Under the pieces are notes generated by a model that was given only the letters and a program-made list of their open reading frames with translations, was not told the origin of the DNA and did no database searches. A DNA stretch of 5,178 nt, from the NCBI GenBank assembly GCA_030612185.1, contig JAUWOI010000354.1, positions 1-5,178 of the forward strand, given 5' to 3'. Positions 4,425-5,178 of the stretch are shown piece after piece (the first letter of the stretch is position 1; the number at the start of each line of letters is the position of its first letter). A program made the position numbers and the translations under genes. The stretch is from Anaerolineae bacterium. Lineage in GTDB: Bacteria > Chloroflexota > Anaerolineae > B4-G1.

Positions 4425-5178
4425 CGACGAATGCCAGCATTTCACTCACTTGGTCTTGCGTAAATAATCGCTCGACGGCATCCTGGCCGAAGCGGGTCAG
4501 CGGCGGGTCGTACAGGTCGGGCAATTCCAGACGTCGTTTTTGCAGGAAGACGTTTTGCACTGCCCGCAGGAAGCGGATCTGATCCGCATTGAAGGGATGC
4601 CTGGCAATGAAGCCTTCAAACTGGCGGCGCACGATGTCACCATAATCAGGGATGCCCTCGATTTCCAGCAGGCGACGCAGAAACTCCAACAGACTGCCCA
4701 CCCTGAGCCCGTATGCCTTCCGGATGTTGGCCTCCGATAGTTCGACGTCGCCACCGCCCAACTCCTGCCGCAAGGTGCGTTCCAGTTCGATCAATTGCAG
4801 GTCCGTGACCGGCTCGCCGCGATCAATGGCCTCGATGGTGGGATGGCTGGCCGCAAGGTCGAGAATGTGCTGCTCGACGCGCTGGCGGTACTCCTCGACG
4901 TAAACCGGCTGGCTGCCGCCGTACAGGAGGATGTAGCCGCGCATCTCGACAAAGTCAGGCAGGTCAAGTTCCAGGAAGGTATTGGGCTTGGCACGCCGGT
5001 TCTTCATCTGGTCAGCCAGTGTTTCTATAACCTGGTTCAGTTCGGCCACGGTGGCAGTCTGCAACTGGGGCGTCAGGCACAGCCGGGCGGCCCGCTCGCG
5101 CCGTGGGTCTTCGTAGACGAACTCCGGCAAGCGCCCCACGTCCTCGGCGATGGATTGAGCCGTGGCGGAGGGGTCCCG
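4405..5178 (-). CDS. hsdR: type I restriction enzyme subunit HsdR, C-terminal part (partial)
   Basis: The frame is open from the right edge to a TGA at 4405-4407, giving 257 residues. HsdR is the ATP-dependent translocase and nuclease of type I systems. The nuclease and helicase motifs lie outside the window. What is visible matches the helical C-terminal domain: FLELDLPDFVEMRGYI near the middle, a long charged helical stretch, GDIVRRQFEGFIARHPFNADQIRFLRAV, and the closing LTRFGQDAVERLFTQDQVSEMLAFVE, the typical end of EcoEI-type R subunits. The final TLRVF is encoded by hairpin repeat copy C, so the last residues have been replaced or extended by repeat insertion. Little native sequence seems lost, since the family normally ends near this point. 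The identification rests on this C-terminal pattern plus the adjacent hsdM and hsdS. The GTG at 5137-5139 is not a start, because the frame continues upstream. Confidence 0.88.
   Translation of the reverse strand, partial: RDPSATAQSIAEDVGRLPEFVYEDPRRERAARLCLTPQLQTATVAELNQVIETLADQMKNRRAKPNTFLELDLPDFVEMRGYILLYGGSQPVYVEEYRQRVEQHILDLAASHPTIEAIDRGEPVTDLQLIELERTLRQELGGGDVELSEANIRKAYGLRVGSLLEFLRRLLEIEGIPDYGDIVRRQFEGFIARHPFNADQIRFLRAVQNVFLQKRRLELPDLYDPPLTRFGQDAVERLFTQDQVSEMLAFVETLRVF

Overview
All recognisable genes lie on the minus strand, so the window reads right to left as hsdR (3' end only), a REP-associated Y1 transposase (RAYT), hsdM, hsdS, a flavodoxin-like gene, and the first 47 codons of a further gene that runs off the left edge. 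It is a type I restriction-modification operon with a single-gene mobile element sitting between the restriction and methylation genes. GC content is high in the hsdR, hsdM and conserved hsdS parts, Shine-Dalgarno sites are strong, and genes are tightly packed. The repeat style, the RAYT type and the opening of the leftmost protein recall environmental Chloroflexota (Anaerolineae-like). That assignment is inference from memory and is not proven by the sequence.

Right part (3730-5178). The C-terminal 257 residues of HsdR end inside a 34-bp perfect hairpin repeat. Next comes the 194-aa RAYT, whose own stop codon is the last triplet of a second copy of the same repeat. These two copies are exact inverted copies of each other and bracket the transposase. 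hsdM follows with its own Shine-Dalgarno site close to the second hairpin.

Middle (890-3729). HsdM (566 aa) and HsdS (380 aa) overlap by ATGA, so they are probably translationally coupled. A third copy of the hairpin repeat is read in frame within hsdM and encodes 11 residues at the turn of a coiled-coil hairpin. The two target-recognition domains of HsdS are clearly AT-richer than its conserved regions, as expected if specificity domains are exchanged.

Left part (1-889). Just past hsdS lies a small intergenic element made of a 10-bp-stem hairpin and four 9-bp TTCG units. Beyond it is a second, diverged copy of the last 44 bp of hsdS. A flavodoxin-like gene with a strong Shine-Dalgarno site follows, then the start of a protein with an LSPRDFERL opening. 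The extreme left edge resembles another dispersed repeat and is again read as protein.

How the parts relate. HsdR, HsdM and HsdS would form the restriction complex (R2M2S) and the methyltransferase (M2S). The RAYT and the palindromes are best read as an enzyme and its substrate repeats that have colonised the operon, contributing a C-terminus, a stop codon and an internal peptide to host or transposase genes. No CRISPR array, tRNA, rRNA or complete new defence system is visible. The most unusual content is the repeat family read as protein in several frames.
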